A stretch of 64,000 bases of DNA from DASUKM01 sp036278735 (GCA_036278735.1 DASUKM010000018.1:1-64000); one strand, 5' to 3'; positions 53,949 through 63,368 are shown, counted from the stretch's first letter. A program made the numbers and translations. The notes: generated from the sequence alone by a model not told the origin.

Positions 53949-54176
53949 ATGCGCAGGTTTGCCGCGTCAGTCGTTTTCGCCGGATGCGTCGTCGCGGCGA
54001 CGCCGATCGCGGCGGCTCCCGTCGGGCGCGACGACGCGAGAGTGTCGGCCCCCCCGGCCGCCGTCGCCGTTCAGCAGGTCAGCGTGCGATTTCCCGGCGT
54101 GCGCGACCAGACCGCCATGGTGCTCGTCGGCGTGGCCCTCATCGGCATCGCGGCTGCCGTCCGCCGGGCCGCGTAG
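53949..54176 (+). CDS. Small secreted protein with PEP-CTERM-like C-terminal sorting tail
   Basis: The 75-residue product has an N-terminal signal peptide (MRRFAASVVFAGCVVAATP, cleavage near AAA at about 22), a short hydrophilic middle and a C-terminal tail of VRDQTAMVLVGVALIGIAA followed by a basic VRRAA end. Short motif, hydrophobic helix, Arg-rich end is the layout of PEP-CTERM signals; the usual VPEP is replaced by VRDQ, recalling the VPD-type variants. It would be processed by an exosortase encoded elsewhere. The nearby sigma-54-like promoter and PrsR-like gene support this, because PEP-CTERM proteins are known targets of such regulators. Confidence 0.65.
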   Translation: MRRFAASVVFAGCVVAATPIAAAPVGRDDARVSAPPAAVAVQQVSVRFPGVRDQTAMVLVGVALIGIAAAVRRAA

Positions 54177-54275
54177 CCGCCCGCCCGTCGCCGGCCGATC
54201 GTCGGCCCCGGGCCAATCTCGACACATCGAGCGTGATGACTGTGCGCAGGCTTCGGCGCGCCGTCGCGCCTCCGC

Positions 54276-55082
54276 TCAACAGGCGTGCATCGGCCGTCGA
54301 ACTTCGAGCACGCGAACCGCGGCGTAGCGCGCCAGGGCGGGCCAGCGGCGGAGGAGACGTCCGTCGCTCGCATATGCTCGCGATTGCAGGCCCCCACGCA
54401 GCCGCAGGCGTTTGGCGAGCCGCACGTGGGGCAGACCGAACGCGCGGACCCGTACGTGGTCGAAGCGCGACGTGAAGCGGCGAAGTTCGGCGTCGGTGAG
54501 CGGGCGCTCGAACGGCGACACGTCGGGCGAGCGGAGCGGAACCAGCCGGCGCATCAGCCGCAGCGCCCGCGAATTGCGAACCGGTTCCTCGAAGATCGCC
54601 CGCCCTCCCGGCCGCAGGACGCGATACACCTCGCGCGCGACGAGGTCGAGATCCAGATGATGCAGGATCGCCATGCCGAACACGACGTCCACCGAATCGT
54701 CCGGCAGCGGCAGGTCGTGTGCCGACCCGACGACGAAGCGGCAGTCCTCGCCGGCGCCGTTGATGGCCAGACGCCGCCGGGCCAGCTGCAGCAGATCGTC
54801 GGAGATGTCGACCCCGATGACGAGCGCGCCGCGCCCCGCCAGGAGCATGCTGTTGGCGCCGGAGCCACACCCGAAGTCGAGCACCACGCGTCCGCGCACG
54901 TCGCCGAGCAGATGGTACGCGTACTCCAGCGGATAGGTCGTCTCGGCCATCGGGGCGCGGTAGCGCTGGCGCGTGAGTGCGCTCATCCGAAGGGCCGCAT
55001 CGGCGGTCGTGGACGCTTCGGCGGCACTGCGGGTCACCTCGGCCCGTTCCCACGTTCGCATGTCCGGCTGAGCTGATCTCAT
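54276..55082 (-). CDS. Class I SAM-dependent methyltransferase (Methyltransf_11 type)
   Basis: The 268-residue protein has an unstructured N-terminal 50 residues, then VVLDFGCGSGANSMLLA (motif I, SAM binding), GVDISDDLLQLARRR (motif II), DLPLPDDSVDVVFGMAILHHL and VLRPGGRAIFEEP. All are typical of small-molecule or sugar methyltransferases of the UbiE/type-11 group. The C-terminal 90 residues are basic. It stands alone on the minus strand between the small secreted protein and the beta-helix gene. Substrate unknown; EPS or a lipid is possible. Confidence 0.8.
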   Translation of the reverse strand: MRSAQPDMRTWERAEVTRSAAEASTTADAALRMSALTRQRYRAPMAETTYPLEYAYHLLGDVRGRVVLDFGCGSGANSMLLAGRGALVIGVDISDDLLQLARRRLAINGAGEDCRFVVGSAHDLPLPDDSVDVVFGMAILHHLDLDLVAREVYRVLRPGGRAIFEEPVRNSRALRLMRRLVPLRSPDVSPFERPLTDAELRRFTSRFDHVRVRAFGLPHVRLAKRLRLRGGLQSRAYASDGRLLRRWPALARYAAVRVLEVRRPMHAC

Positions 55083-55218
55083 GAGCGCCTCGCTTCTTCC
55101 GTCACCCGCATCGCTGTCTCACATGCCCCGCATTGGCTCGCATGGCGCGAGCTCAACAAGCAAGCGTGGTACCACGCACGGATCGGGGCGACGAGTCCGG
55201 CCGGGGCACAGCGCTTGA

Positions 55219-56904
55219 ATGCGGATCAGCTCCGTGCGCCCTCTCGAGCGACGTCGCCGTCCCTTTCAGTCCGCGAAGCGCGCCGTCATCCTGCTCGTCG
55301 CGCTGTGCGCGGGGACGGTGACCGCGGCGCTGCAGCGCGCGCCGGCGGTGATTGCCGTGCCGGCGGGCGGCAACCTTCAGGACGCGATCGATCGGGCCCA
55401 GCCGGGCGACACCATCGCGCTCGAGCGCGGCGCCGAATTCGTCGGCAATTTCGTCCTGCCGGTCAAGGACGGGAGCGCGTACATCACCATCCGCACGGAG
55501 GGAGACGTCGGCCTGCCGGCGCCGACGCAGCGGATTGAGCCGTCGAGCGCGCCGCTGCTCGCCAAGCTGCGATCCCCCAGCAGCGAGGCCGTGCTCCGGA
55601 CGAGTCCCGGCGCGCATCACTGGCGGCTGCAGCTCCTCGAGTTCGACGCCAACAAAGGGGGATTCAACGACATCATCCTCCTCGGCGACGGCAGCCGCGC
55701 GCAGAACGACCTCGCGCTGGTGCCGCACGATCTCGTCGTCGATCGGTGCTACGTGCACGGGGATCCCGTCGTCGGGCAGAAGCGCGGGATCGCCCTGAAC
55801 AGCGCCTCCACGACGATCAGCAACTCGTATATCGCCGACATCAAGGCCAACGGGCAGGACAGCCAGGCGGTGGCCGGCTGGAACGGCCCCGGGCCCTTCG
55901 TGCTCGAGAACAACTATCTCGAAGCGGCGGGAGAGAACTTCCTGCTCGGCGGCGCGGATCCCTCGATCCGCGACCTCGTCCCGAGCGACGTCACGTTCGT
56001 CCGGAACGACCTCTCGAAGCCGCTCGACTGGCGCGGCTCCAAGTGGCAGGTGAAGAACCTGTTCGAGTTGAAGAACGCGCGTCGCGTGCTGGTCGAGGGC
56101 AACGTCTTCGAAAACAACTGGCAGGCCGCTCAGTCGGGATTCGCGATCCTGCTGACGCCCAGGAACTCGGATGGCACCGCCCCCTGGGCCGCCGTCGAAG
56201 ACGTCACCTTCCACTCCAACGTCGTCCGGCACGTCGCGGCGGTGTTCAACGTGCTCGGCATGGACCATGGCAAGCCGTCGGGCCTCGGCCGCCGGATTCA
56301 GATGACCAACAACCTGTTCGAGGACGTCAGCGGGAAGGCGTGGGGCGGCAATGGCATCTTTCTTCAGGTCGGCGACGGGCCGTCGGACATCACCGTCGAC
56401 CACAATACGATTCTCCAGACGGGCAACCTGATTTCCGCGTACGGCGGCACCAGAGATTCCCCGAAGCCGATCGTCGGGTTCGTGTTCACGAACAACCTCG
56501 CGCGTCACAACGCCTACGGGGTGGCGGGCGCCGGCCGGTCTCCGGGCAACGACAGCCTCAGCGCCTTCTTTCCGGGCGTGGTGTTCACGCACAACGTGCT
56601 CGCGGGCGGCCGGGCGTCGCGGTATCCCGGCGGCAACCTGTTTCCATCCCTGGACGACTTCGAGAAACAGTTCGTCAATCCGACGGGCGGCGACTATCAC
56701 CTCGTGCCCGACAGTCCCTTGCGGCATGCCGCCACCGACGGCGACGCTCTCGGCGCCGACCTGCAGGAGATTCTGCGCGCGGCCGGTCCGAATGCGCTGA
56801 AGGAACGGCACGTGACGCCGAAGATCATCAAAGGCGCTTCAGATTTTGTTCTTGGCGTGCCCGGAACCCGGCTGGCCGGCGGCCGTGCAAAGCACCAGGT
56901 CTGA
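55219..56904 (+). CDS. Secreted right-handed parallel beta-helix protein, copy 1
   Basis: The 561-residue product has a basic n-region and hydrophobic signal (AVILLVALCAGTVTAA). Then comes the GGNLQDAIDRAQPGDTIALE motif that starts many pectate-lyase-like beta helices, followed by repeated rungs rich in N and F (SNSYIADIKANGQ, LENNYLEAAGENFLLGG, VLVEGNVFENNWQAAQSGFA, TNNLFEDVSGKAWGGNG, DHNTILQTGNLIS). Such folds bind or cleave polysaccharides; no catalytic residues can be named with confidence. It is the first of three paralogues here. Its last 66 bp overlap the convergent glycosyltransferase gene. Confidence 0.8.
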   Translation: MRISSVRPLERRRRPFQSAKRAVILLVALCAGTVTAALQRAPAVIAVPAGGNLQDAIDRAQPGDTIALERGAEFVGNFVLPVKDGSAYITIRTEGDVGLPAPTQRIEPSSAPLLAKLRSPSSEAVLRTSPGAHHWRLQLLEFDANKGGFNDIILLGDGSRAQNDLALVPHDLVVDRCYVHGDPVVGQKRGIALNSASTTISNSYIADIKANGQDSQAVAGWNGPGPFVLENNYLEAAGENFLLGGADPSIRDLVPSDVTFVRNDLSKPLDWRGSKWQVKNLFELKNARRVLVEGNVFENNWQAAQSGFAILLTPRNSDGTAPWAAVEDVTFHSNVVRHVAAVFNVLGMDHGKPSGLGRRIQMTNNLFEDVSGKAWGGNGIFLQVGDGPSDITVDHNTILQTGNLISAYGGTRDSPKPIVGFVFTNNLARHNAYGVAGAGRSPGNDSLSAFFPGVVFTHNVLAGGRASRYPGGNLFPSLDDFEKQFVNPTGGDYHLVPDSPLRHAATDGDALGADLQEILRAAGPNALKERHVTPKIIKGASDFVLGVPGTRLAGGRAKHQV

Positions 56905-59313
56905 CGTTGGACGCTGCACGGCGCGCGTGCGGACGGCCAGTTCGGCACGAAGGATGTCGGCAAACCCGCTGACCATCCGGGGCGCGGCATAGCGCTCGAC
57001 GACGAGCCGCCTCGCCGCGGCGCCCATGGCCCAGGCCGCCTGCGGATCGGCCGCCAGCCGATCGACGGCGGCCGCGAGCGCGCCGGGATCCCCCGGCGGC
57101 ACGAGCAGACCGGTGACGCCGTCCTCGACGAGTTCGGAGATCCCTCCCACCCCCGACGCAATCACGGGCAGGCCCGCGGCCATGGCCTCGACCAGGCCGT
57201 TCGGAAACGCTTCGGTGCGGGACGGCAGGACGAAGGCGTCCGCCTGCGCAAGCAGCTGCGGGACGTCGTCGCGATGGCCGAGAAACCGCACCCGATCGGC
57301 GACGCCGCGCGCCCGGGCGCGCGCTTCGAGCGCGGACCGGCAGGGACCGTCGCCTGCCAGATCGAACGCGACCGTCGCACGGCTCACGCGGGCGACCGCA
57401 TCGATCAGGACGTCGTGTCCCTTCTCGGCGCGCAGGTTCGCGACCGTCAGCACGCGCGCGATCGGACGCGGGCTCCGAGCCGGCCCGTCGGGTACCTCGA
57501 TTTCGTTCGGCACCACGCGGATGCGGGAGCGGCGGACCCCTTCGCGCCGCAGCCGTGCGGCTCCCGCGTCGGCATTGGCGACGACGCGATGGGCCAGGGC
57601 GTAGGCGGCGCGCTGCAGGATCAGTTTCGCGATCGTCTTGTCCGTGTTGATCTCGCGGCGCCCCGCCAGCCGGATGGGCACGCGCGCGAGCGCGGCGCCG
57701 GCGAGCCCGAGGACGTTGGTATAGAAGTCGGAGGTGACGACCGCGGTGATCTCGCGCGCACGGCACCAGCGGGCGAACGCGACAACCTGTCGCCAGCTCT
57801 CGCGTGAGCGGAAACCGTGAATGGGAAACTCCGCGATCGACGCGGCGCAGGCGGCCGCCTCAGCGAGCCACGGCCCTTCCGCGCGAAAGCAGGCCGCATG
57901 CACCTCGAACACGGCCGGGTCGAGTCCACGGATCAGGCGCACCATCTGGCGCTCGGTGCCGCCGGCGTCGAAGCTCGAGAGCCAAACCGCGATGGGAATA
58001 CGCGAGGCGAGCCGCCGCGGATTGACGGACGTGGCCGGGCGTCCGGCGGCAGCCACCGGCTCGGCTGGTCTGCGGGCCCGGGCCGTGGAGGCTCGAGAGG
58101 TTCCCGCGTGTGCGACGCGCGTCAGCGCCGTCTCCAGTTCGGCGGCGACGACCTCCCAATCGTACCCGGCGACGACGAAGGCGCGCGCGGCCGCGCCGAG
58201 GGCCTGCCGCTCCTCCGGGTGTCGCAACAGCCGCACCACCGCCGAGGCGAACGCGTCGGCATCGTCGGCGACCAGCAGATGTTCGCCGCTGCGGACGGGC
58301 AGCCCCTCGGCCCCGACGGTGGTCGAGACGACGGCTTTGCCCATGGCCATCGCTTCGAAGATCTTCAGCCTCGTGCCGCCGCCAATCCGGAGCGGAACGA
58401 CGTACGCCGCGCCGGCGGCCATGTAAGGGCGGACGTCGTCGACACGGCCGGTGACGGTGACCCCCGGTTCCTCGGCGAGACGCCGCACGGCAGGCGTCGG
58501 GGCCCGTCCGACGATCGTCAGCGTCGTCCCGGGCACGTCGGCCCGAATGCGCGGCAGCACGTCGCGGCAGAACCAGCGCATCGCGTCTTCGTTTGGCAGC
58601 CAGTCCATCGACCCGGTGAACACCAGGGCCGGCCCATCCGCGGGCACCGCGCTGGCGTCGAAGAACGACGTATCGACGCCAGTCGGCACGACGTGGGCGG
58701 GGCTGCGCAGGGCGCCAGGGTACAACCGCCCCAGGGTGTCGCGGTCCGCCTCCGACACGGCGAGGACGCCGTCGAATCGGGCGAGCGCCTGCCCTTCGAA
58801 CCGAAGCATGCGCCGATGCTGTACGCCGTACAGATACCGCGCGACGGGTCCCGTGCTGGTCGCCGCGTGCCGGCGCCAGATCTCCGCCTCGACGTTGTGG
58901 GTGAAGACGAGCGCCGGGCACGGCAGCCGGGCGGGGAGATTCACCGCCGGGACGATGAAGTCGGATACGACGAGATCGAAAGGCTGCTCGGCCAGCAGCT
59001 GCTCGACGCGCGCGGCAAACGCGCGCGAGCGGTACTTGCCAATCGCGTATGGCAGCGGGTTGGCCATGTGCCGCGCCGCGTCCGCGTAGAACCGCACCGA
59101 CCGCTTGGGCGGGTCGACGCGCGGCACGACGTGCACCGCGCGGGCGACCTCGCGCATGCCGTCGATGTGCGCCTGCGGTTCGTCGGGCGCCGCGAAGGCG
59201 AGATAGGTGACGTCGTGACGGCGCGCCAGGTGTCGCAGAAGATGCCAGGTTCGAAGCTTGCCGCCCTTGTCGAGCGGCAGCAGCAGGTCCGCCTTGAGCC
59301 AGAGAATGCGCAT
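56839..59313 (-). CDS. Fusion of two family 4 glycosyltransferases (PEP-CTERM-associated type + GT4)
   Basis: The 824-residue product joins two GT-B enzymes. Half 1 (1 to about 400) begins MRILWLKADLLLPLDKGGKL, as in the Stp1-like sugar transferases of PEP-CTERM loci, with VFTHNVEAEIWRRH, GSMDWLPNEDA, PLRIGGGTRLKIFEAMAMG. Half 2 (about 435-824) has SSFDAGGTERQMVRLIRGL, RVLTVANLRAEKGHDVLIDA, LPSRTEAFPNGLVEAMAAGLPVIA. An Ala/Arg-rich linker of about 35 residues lies between. Joined halves probably add two successive sugars. The start ATG at 59313 is the natural one. The 3' end overlaps the beta-helix gene. A perfect sigma-54 consensus is 16 bp upstream of the ATG. Confidence 0.85.
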   Translation of the reverse strand: MRILWLKADLLLPLDKGGKLRTWHLLRHLARRHDVTYLAFAAPDEPQAHIDGMREVARAVHVVPRVDPPKRSVRFYADAARHMANPLPYAIGKYRSRAFAARVEQLLAEQPFDLVVSDFIVPAVNLPARLPCPALVFTHNVEAEIWRRHAATSTGPVARYLYGVQHRRMLRFEGQALARFDGVLAVSEADRDTLGRLYPGALRSPAHVVPTGVDTSFFDASAVPADGPALVFTGSMDWLPNEDAMRWFCRDVLPRIRADVPGTTLTIVGRAPTPAVRRLAEEPGVTVTGRVDDVRPYMAAGAAYVVPLRIGGGTRLKIFEAMAMGKAVVSTTVGAEGLPVRSGEHLLVADDADAFASAVVRLLRHPEERQALGAAARAFVVAGYDWEVVAAELETALTRVAHAGTSRASTARARRPAEPVAAAGRPATSVNPRRLASRIPIAVWLSSFDAGGTERQMVRLIRGLDPAVFEVHAACFRAEGPWLAEAAACAASIAEFPIHGFRSRESWRQVVAFARWCRAREITAVVTSDFYTNVLGLAGAALARVPIRLAGRREINTDKTIAKLILQRAAYALAHRVVANADAGAARLRREGVRRSRIRVVPNEIEVPDGPARSPRPIARVLTVANLRAEKGHDVLIDAVARVSRATVAFDLAGDGPCRSALEARARARGVADRVRFLGHRDDVPQLLAQADAFVLPSRTEAFPNGLVEAMAAGLPVIASGVGGISELVEDGVTGLLVPPGDPGALAAAVDRLAADPQAAWAMGAAARRLVVERYAAPRMVSGFADILRAELAVRTRAVQRPTSDLVLCTAAGQPGSGHAKNKI

Positions 59314-59657
59314 CAGGTGAAGCGATTCAGCAAGCGAAGTGCCACGACGCGCCGCGCGACACGGCCGCCGAGCTTCGCAGGCGCGGGAGGGACGCGGGCC
59401 TGTTCGTGTCCGTGATCGCGACGCGGCCGCTGGCGCTGGACGCGCGCATTCATTCGCGTTCTCATGACGCGCGAGTAAAACGTGCAAACGGATGAGTTGT
59501 CATCCGCATCGCGCGGGCTTCACCGTTCAGAAACAGAACAGATCCGCCAGCGTTCGAGGGCTTGCGGGGCGTACGGCATCCTGCTTGCTGACCTCGGACG
59601 CCGTCGGCGAGGCCGCCGGCTTCCACTTTCAGGAAGACGTTCGCCAGGGAGTTGCCC
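59314..59657. other. Intergenic region between the GT4 fusion and beta-helix copy 2
   Basis: Contains the minus-strand sigma-54 site (59329-59344) and a small perfect hairpin, CGGATGA-GTTG-TCATCCG (59489-59506), of unknown purpose. I see no clear promoter for the beta-helix gene and no coding sequence. Confidence 0.5.
59329..59344 (-). promoter_or_regulatory. Sigma-54 promoter, perfect consensus, upstream of GT4 fusion
   Basis: Minus-strand TGGCACTTCGCTTGCT matches TGGCAC-N5-TTGCW at every specified base and differs from the site at 10729-10744 at one position only. The predicted transcription start falls about 5 nt before the ATG at 59313, leaving almost no leader, so either translation starts leaderless or the start lies downstream. 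Confidence 0.65.
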
Positions 59658-62600
59658 TTGTTCGTTGCCAGGACGGTGTTGTGCGCGCGTGTGGCGGGTG
59701 TGTGCCTGTGCGCGATCGGGCTCGCCTCTGTGGGGCAGGCCGCCACTCTGCACGTGTGCGCGAGCGGCTGCACCTACACGAACCTGCAGCCCGCGCTCGA
59801 TGCGGCGCAGCCCGGAGACACGATCCTGCTGCGCGCCGGCGAGACCTTCGTCGGGAATTTCGTGCTGCCGGCCAAGAGCGCGAGCGCCACACAGTTCATC
59901 ACGATCCGCTCCGACGCGCCGGACAGCGCGCTGCCGGCATCGGGCGTCCGGCTCGTGCCCGAAGGCTACCCGGGCGCCAACGCCAACCGCTCCGCGCTGG
60001 CCCGGATTCTCGGGGCGGGCGGAGCGCTCAAGAGCACGCCCCTCCTGAGCACGGACTCAGGGGCGCATCATTACCTGCTGCAGTTCATCGACTTCGACGG
60101 CGCCGCCCAGGTCGGCTACGAGACGCTGATCGCGATCGGCACCGACAAGGCGGACGCCAACCCGCCGCACGACATCGTCTTCGATCGGGTATTCGTCCAC
60201 GGTCATCCCACGAAGGGGCAGAAGCGCGGCATCGCCCTGAACGGCAAGTCGACCGATGTGCTGAACAGCTACATCTGCGACATCAAGGCAGTCAACACCG
60301 ACTCCCAGGCGATTGCAGGATGGAACGGCCCGGGGCCGTTCCGGATCGTCAACGACTACATCGAAGCGGCCGGCGAGAACATCCTGTTCGGGGGGGCACG
60401 GCCGATGGCGACCGGCCTGATCCCGAGCGACATCGAGATCTCCCGGAATCACATTCTGAAGGACCCCGCGTGGCGGTCCCCGATTCTGGCGGCCCCCGGC
60501 TCGGTCAAGGCGTCCGCCTCGAGTACCGCCGGCGCCTTGTCGGCCGGCGTTCAGTACTTCAGAGTGGTCGCCGTCCTGAAGTCGGTCACCGCCGAGATCG
60601 TCTCCGGTCCGTCGAGCGAGGTGTCGGTCAGCGTCTCGGCCGGCAAGAGCGTCAACGTCTCCTGGACCGCGAGCCCCGGCGCGGAGAGTTACCGGGTGTA
60701 CCGCGGGACCACCGCGGGCGGGGAGAGCAGATATCTGACGACCTCCGGGGCGTCGACGTCGTTGCTCTACAAGGGGTCGTCGGAGTCGTCGGGGACGCCG
60801 CCGAGCAAAGGATCGCACTGGGTCGCCAAGAATCTGCTCGAGTTGAAGAACGGGCAGCGGGTGACGATCGACGGCAACCTGCTCGAGAACAACTGGAGCG
60901 GCGACCAGCCCGGGTATGCCGTGGTCCTGACGCCGCGCAACTACGAGAACATCGCGCCGTGGGCGGCCGTCCGCGACGTGACCTTCAGCAGCAACACGCT
61001 CCGACACACCGCGGGGGCGTTCGACATCCTCGGCTACGACGATACGGAACCGTCCGGCAGCCAGCTCACCGAGCGGATCACGATCCGCAACAACCTGTTC
61101 GAGATCGACCCGGCCGCCTGGGGAGGGGGTGGGACCAAGTGCTTCCTCCTGGGCCAGGGAGCGGCCGACGTGCTGTTCGACAGGAACACGATCGTCCAGT
61201 ACACGACGAGCGTGGTGTACGCGTACGGCGCCACGATGCCGCGCTTCACGTTCACGAACAACATCGCGCTGAGCGGCAAGTACGGGATCATCGGCGCGGG
61301 GGCCGCGCCCGGCCTCTCGTCGATCGACATCTTCTTCCCGAATGCGACGATCACGCACAACGTGCTCGCGGGGGCGAGGGCGTCGCTCTTTCCGCCCGAC
61401 AACGCGTTTCCGACGGTCGACCAATGGAACGCGTCATTCGTCGACGCGGCCGCCGGCGACTACCGGCTGCTCGACTCGAGCGTCTTCTACGCGGCGGGCA
61501 GCGGCGGGAGCGTACCGGGCGCCACGCTGTCGGCCTCAGGACCGATCGACGTCTTGGGGGAGGCGGATGCGCCCGTGGCGGACGCCGGCGGACCGTACGC
61601 GGCCCGGACGGGCGCGTCGGTCGCCGTGAGCGGCGCGGCATCGACCGCCAGCGGCGGCACCATCACGAACTACCTCTGGCGCTGGGCCGACGACGTCGTG
61701 ATCGACGCGTCGGCCGTGCCGTCGGCGAACCTGCACGGCAACTGGCAGAAGGCGAGCGTCAGCGGCGCGGCCAACGGCACGGCGCTGGTCAATCCCAACA
61801 AGGGGGCGGCGAAGATCACGACCCCGCTCGCCTCGCCCGCGTCGTACGTGGACGTGACGTTCCAGGCGGCGGCCGGCGTCCCGTACTCCGTCTGGTTCCG
61901 CGCGCGCGCGCAGAACGACGACTACGGCAACGACTCGTTCTATCTGCAGTTCAGCGACGCCCGCGACGCGGCCGGCGCGCCGATCGCGGGCATCGGGACG
62001 ACCGATGCGCTCGACATGGTGCTCGAAGAAGGGAGGGGCGCCGGCGTGTCGGGATGGGGATGGAACGACGCGAACTACGGCAGCCTCGCCGCGCCCGTGC
62101 GTTTCGCGACCTCGGGGGCGCACACGCTGCGGCTGCAGCCGCGCGAAGACGGCGTCGAGATCGATCAGATCGTGATCAGCTCCGTGAAGTACGCCGGCAA
62201 GCGTCCCGGCGCGACGCGCAGCGACACGACCATTGTCGCGGGGACGCTCGGCACCTCGGCCGGCGTCAGCGCGTCGCACACCTACGTGCTGGCCGGCGGG
62301 TATCCGCTGCAGTTGACGGTGACCGATCAGAACGCGGCAACCGCCAGCGATACGACGACCGTGCAGGTTTCGTCGGCGGCCGGTCCCGTCGCCGACGCGG
62401 GAGGGGCATACAGCGGCACCGCGGGTGACGCGATCGTGCTCGACGGATCGCGGTCGTCGGGATCGATCGCCTCGGCCGAATGGCGGTTCTACGACGACAT
62501 CCTCCTCGACGGCGACGCGCTGGCCTCCGGCTCGCGTCATGGGACCTGGAAGGTGGCGAGCGACACGAGCGCCTCCGACGACCGCGCGCTCGAGGATCCC

Positions 62601-63179
62601 GACAGCGGGACCGCGAAGATCGCGACGGCGCTCGCCAGCCCCCGCAATTACGTCGACATCGCCTTTACCGCGGCGGCGGGCGTTCCCTACCGCCTCTGGC
62701 TGCGGATGCGCGCCGAGGACAATTCCTGGAACAACGATTCCGTGTACGTCCAGTTCAACGATTCGGTGACCGCCAGCGGGGGGGCCGTCGATCGGATCGG
62801 CACGACGAGCGCGCTCGCGGTCGTGCTCGAGGAGGGCAAGGGGGCCGGCGTCTCGGGATGGGGCTGGAACGACGCCGACTACGGCGCGATGGCGAAGCCC
62901 GTCTACTTCGCCACCTCCGGAACCCACACGCTCCGCGTGCAGCGGCGCGAGGACGGCTGCTTCATCGATCAAATCGTGCTGAGCGCCGGCGCCTACTATG
63001 ATGATGCGCCCGGCGTGACGCGCGGGGACCGCACGATCGTGCCGGCGACGCTCGGGACCGCCGCGACGCTGACGGCCACGCACGTGTATCCGTGGGCGGG
63101 CCTGTATCCGGTGTCGCTCGAGGTGTTCGACGCGGAGGGCGATTCGAGCACCGACACGACCACCGTCACGGTGCGCTGA
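59658..63179 (+). CDS. Secreted beta-helix protein, copy 2, with Fn3 insert and two module-interrupted PKD domains
   Basis: AGGGAG at 59646-59651 favours the TTG at 59658 (a TTG at 59652 is also open), giving about 1173 residues with a signal peptide. Beta-helix parts (about 30-270 and 385-620) resemble copy 1 (YICDIKAVNTDSQAIAGWNG, VTIDGNLLENNWSG). Between them, about 279-383, is an extra fibronectin-like domain (YFRVVAVLK...VNVSWTASPGAESYRVYRG). Residues about 639-900 and 909-1173 are PKD domains (PVADAGGPY ... SHTYVLAGGYPLQLTVTD) each split by a 165-residue module with DSFYLQFSD, GWGWNDANYG, REDGVEIDQIVIS, also found in the PLD-like protein. Probably a large surface glycan-binding or degrading protein. 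Confidence 0.8.
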   Translation: MFVARTVLCARVAGVCLCAIGLASVGQAATLHVCASGCTYTNLQPALDAAQPGDTILLRAGETFVGNFVLPAKSASATQFITIRSDAPDSALPASGVRLVPEGYPGANANRSALARILGAGGALKSTPLLSTDSGAHHYLLQFIDFDGAAQVGYETLIAIGTDKADANPPHDIVFDRVFVHGHPTKGQKRGIALNGKSTDVLNSYICDIKAVNTDSQAIAGWNGPGPFRIVNDYIEAAGENILFGGARPMATGLIPSDIEISRNHILKDPAWRSPILAAPGSVKASASSTAGALSAGVQYFRVVAVLKSVTAEIVSGPSSEVSVSVSAGKSVNVSWTASPGAESYRVYRGTTAGGESRYLTTSGASTSLLYKGSSESSGTPPSKGSHWVAKNLLELKNGQRVTIDGNLLENNWSGDQPGYAVVLTPRNYENIAPWAAVRDVTFSSNTLRHTAGAFDILGYDDTEPSGSQLTERITIRNNLFEIDPAAWGGGGTKCFLLGQGAADVLFDRNTIVQYTTSVVYAYGATMPRFTFTNNIALSGKYGIIGAGAAPGLSSIDIFFPNATITHNVLAGARASLFPPDNAFPTVDQWNASFVDAAAGDYRLLDSSVFYAAGSGGSVPGATLSASGPIDVLGEADAPVADAGGPYAARTGASVAVSGAASTASGGTITNYLWRWADDVVIDASAVPSANLHGNWQKASVSGAANGTALVNPNKGAAKITTPLASPASYVDVTFQAAAGVPYSVWFRARAQNDDYGNDSFYLQFSDARDAAGAPIAGIGTTDALDMVLEEGRGAGVSGWGWNDANYGSLAAPVRFATSGAHTLRLQPREDGVEIDQIVISSVKYAGKRPGATRSDTTIVAGTLGTSAGVSASHTYVLAGGYPLQLTVTDQNAATASDTTTVQVSSAAGPVADAGGAYSGTAGDAIVLDGSRSSGSIASAEWRFYDDILLDGDALASGSRHGTWKVASDTSASDDRALEDPDSGTAKIATALASPRNYVDIAFTAAAGVPYRLWLRMRAEDNSWNNDSVYVQFNDSVTASGGAVDRIGTTSALAVVLEEGKGAGVSGWGWNDADYGAMAKPVYFATSGTHTLRVQRREDGCFIDQIVLSAGAYYDDAPGVTRGDRTIVPATLGTAATLTATHVYPWAGLYPVSLEVFDAEGDSSTDTTTVTVR

Positions 63180-63326
63180 CCCGGCTGACGGACGCGGCCG
63201 CGCGCCGGCCGATCCCCGGGACGAGAGGATCACGAACCCGCGCGGCACGTTACGGAATTGTGCGGAATTCCGGCGCCGCGGCCGGACTCGGCGCCGGATT
63301 CCGGCCATTTTTCGCGAAAATCGCCG

Positions 63327-63342
63327 GGGCACTCCTCTTGCC
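63327..63342 (+). promoter_or_regulatory. Sigma-54-like promoter, beta-helix copy 3
   Basis: GGGCACTCCTCTTGCC keeps GGCAC, spacing and TTGC; only the first base and the last differ. It lies 27 bp upstream of the ATG at 63369, in a short intergenic region. Confidence 0.55.
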
Positions 63343-63368
63343 GCAGGGGTAACCACCGAGGTTGCCCC

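Noticed and set aside
55204..55219. Sigma-54-like GGGCACAGCGCTTGAA (plus) at beta-helix copy 1
   Set aside because: It overlaps the ATG at 55219 and has GA at -12; acceptable only if translation starts further downstream.
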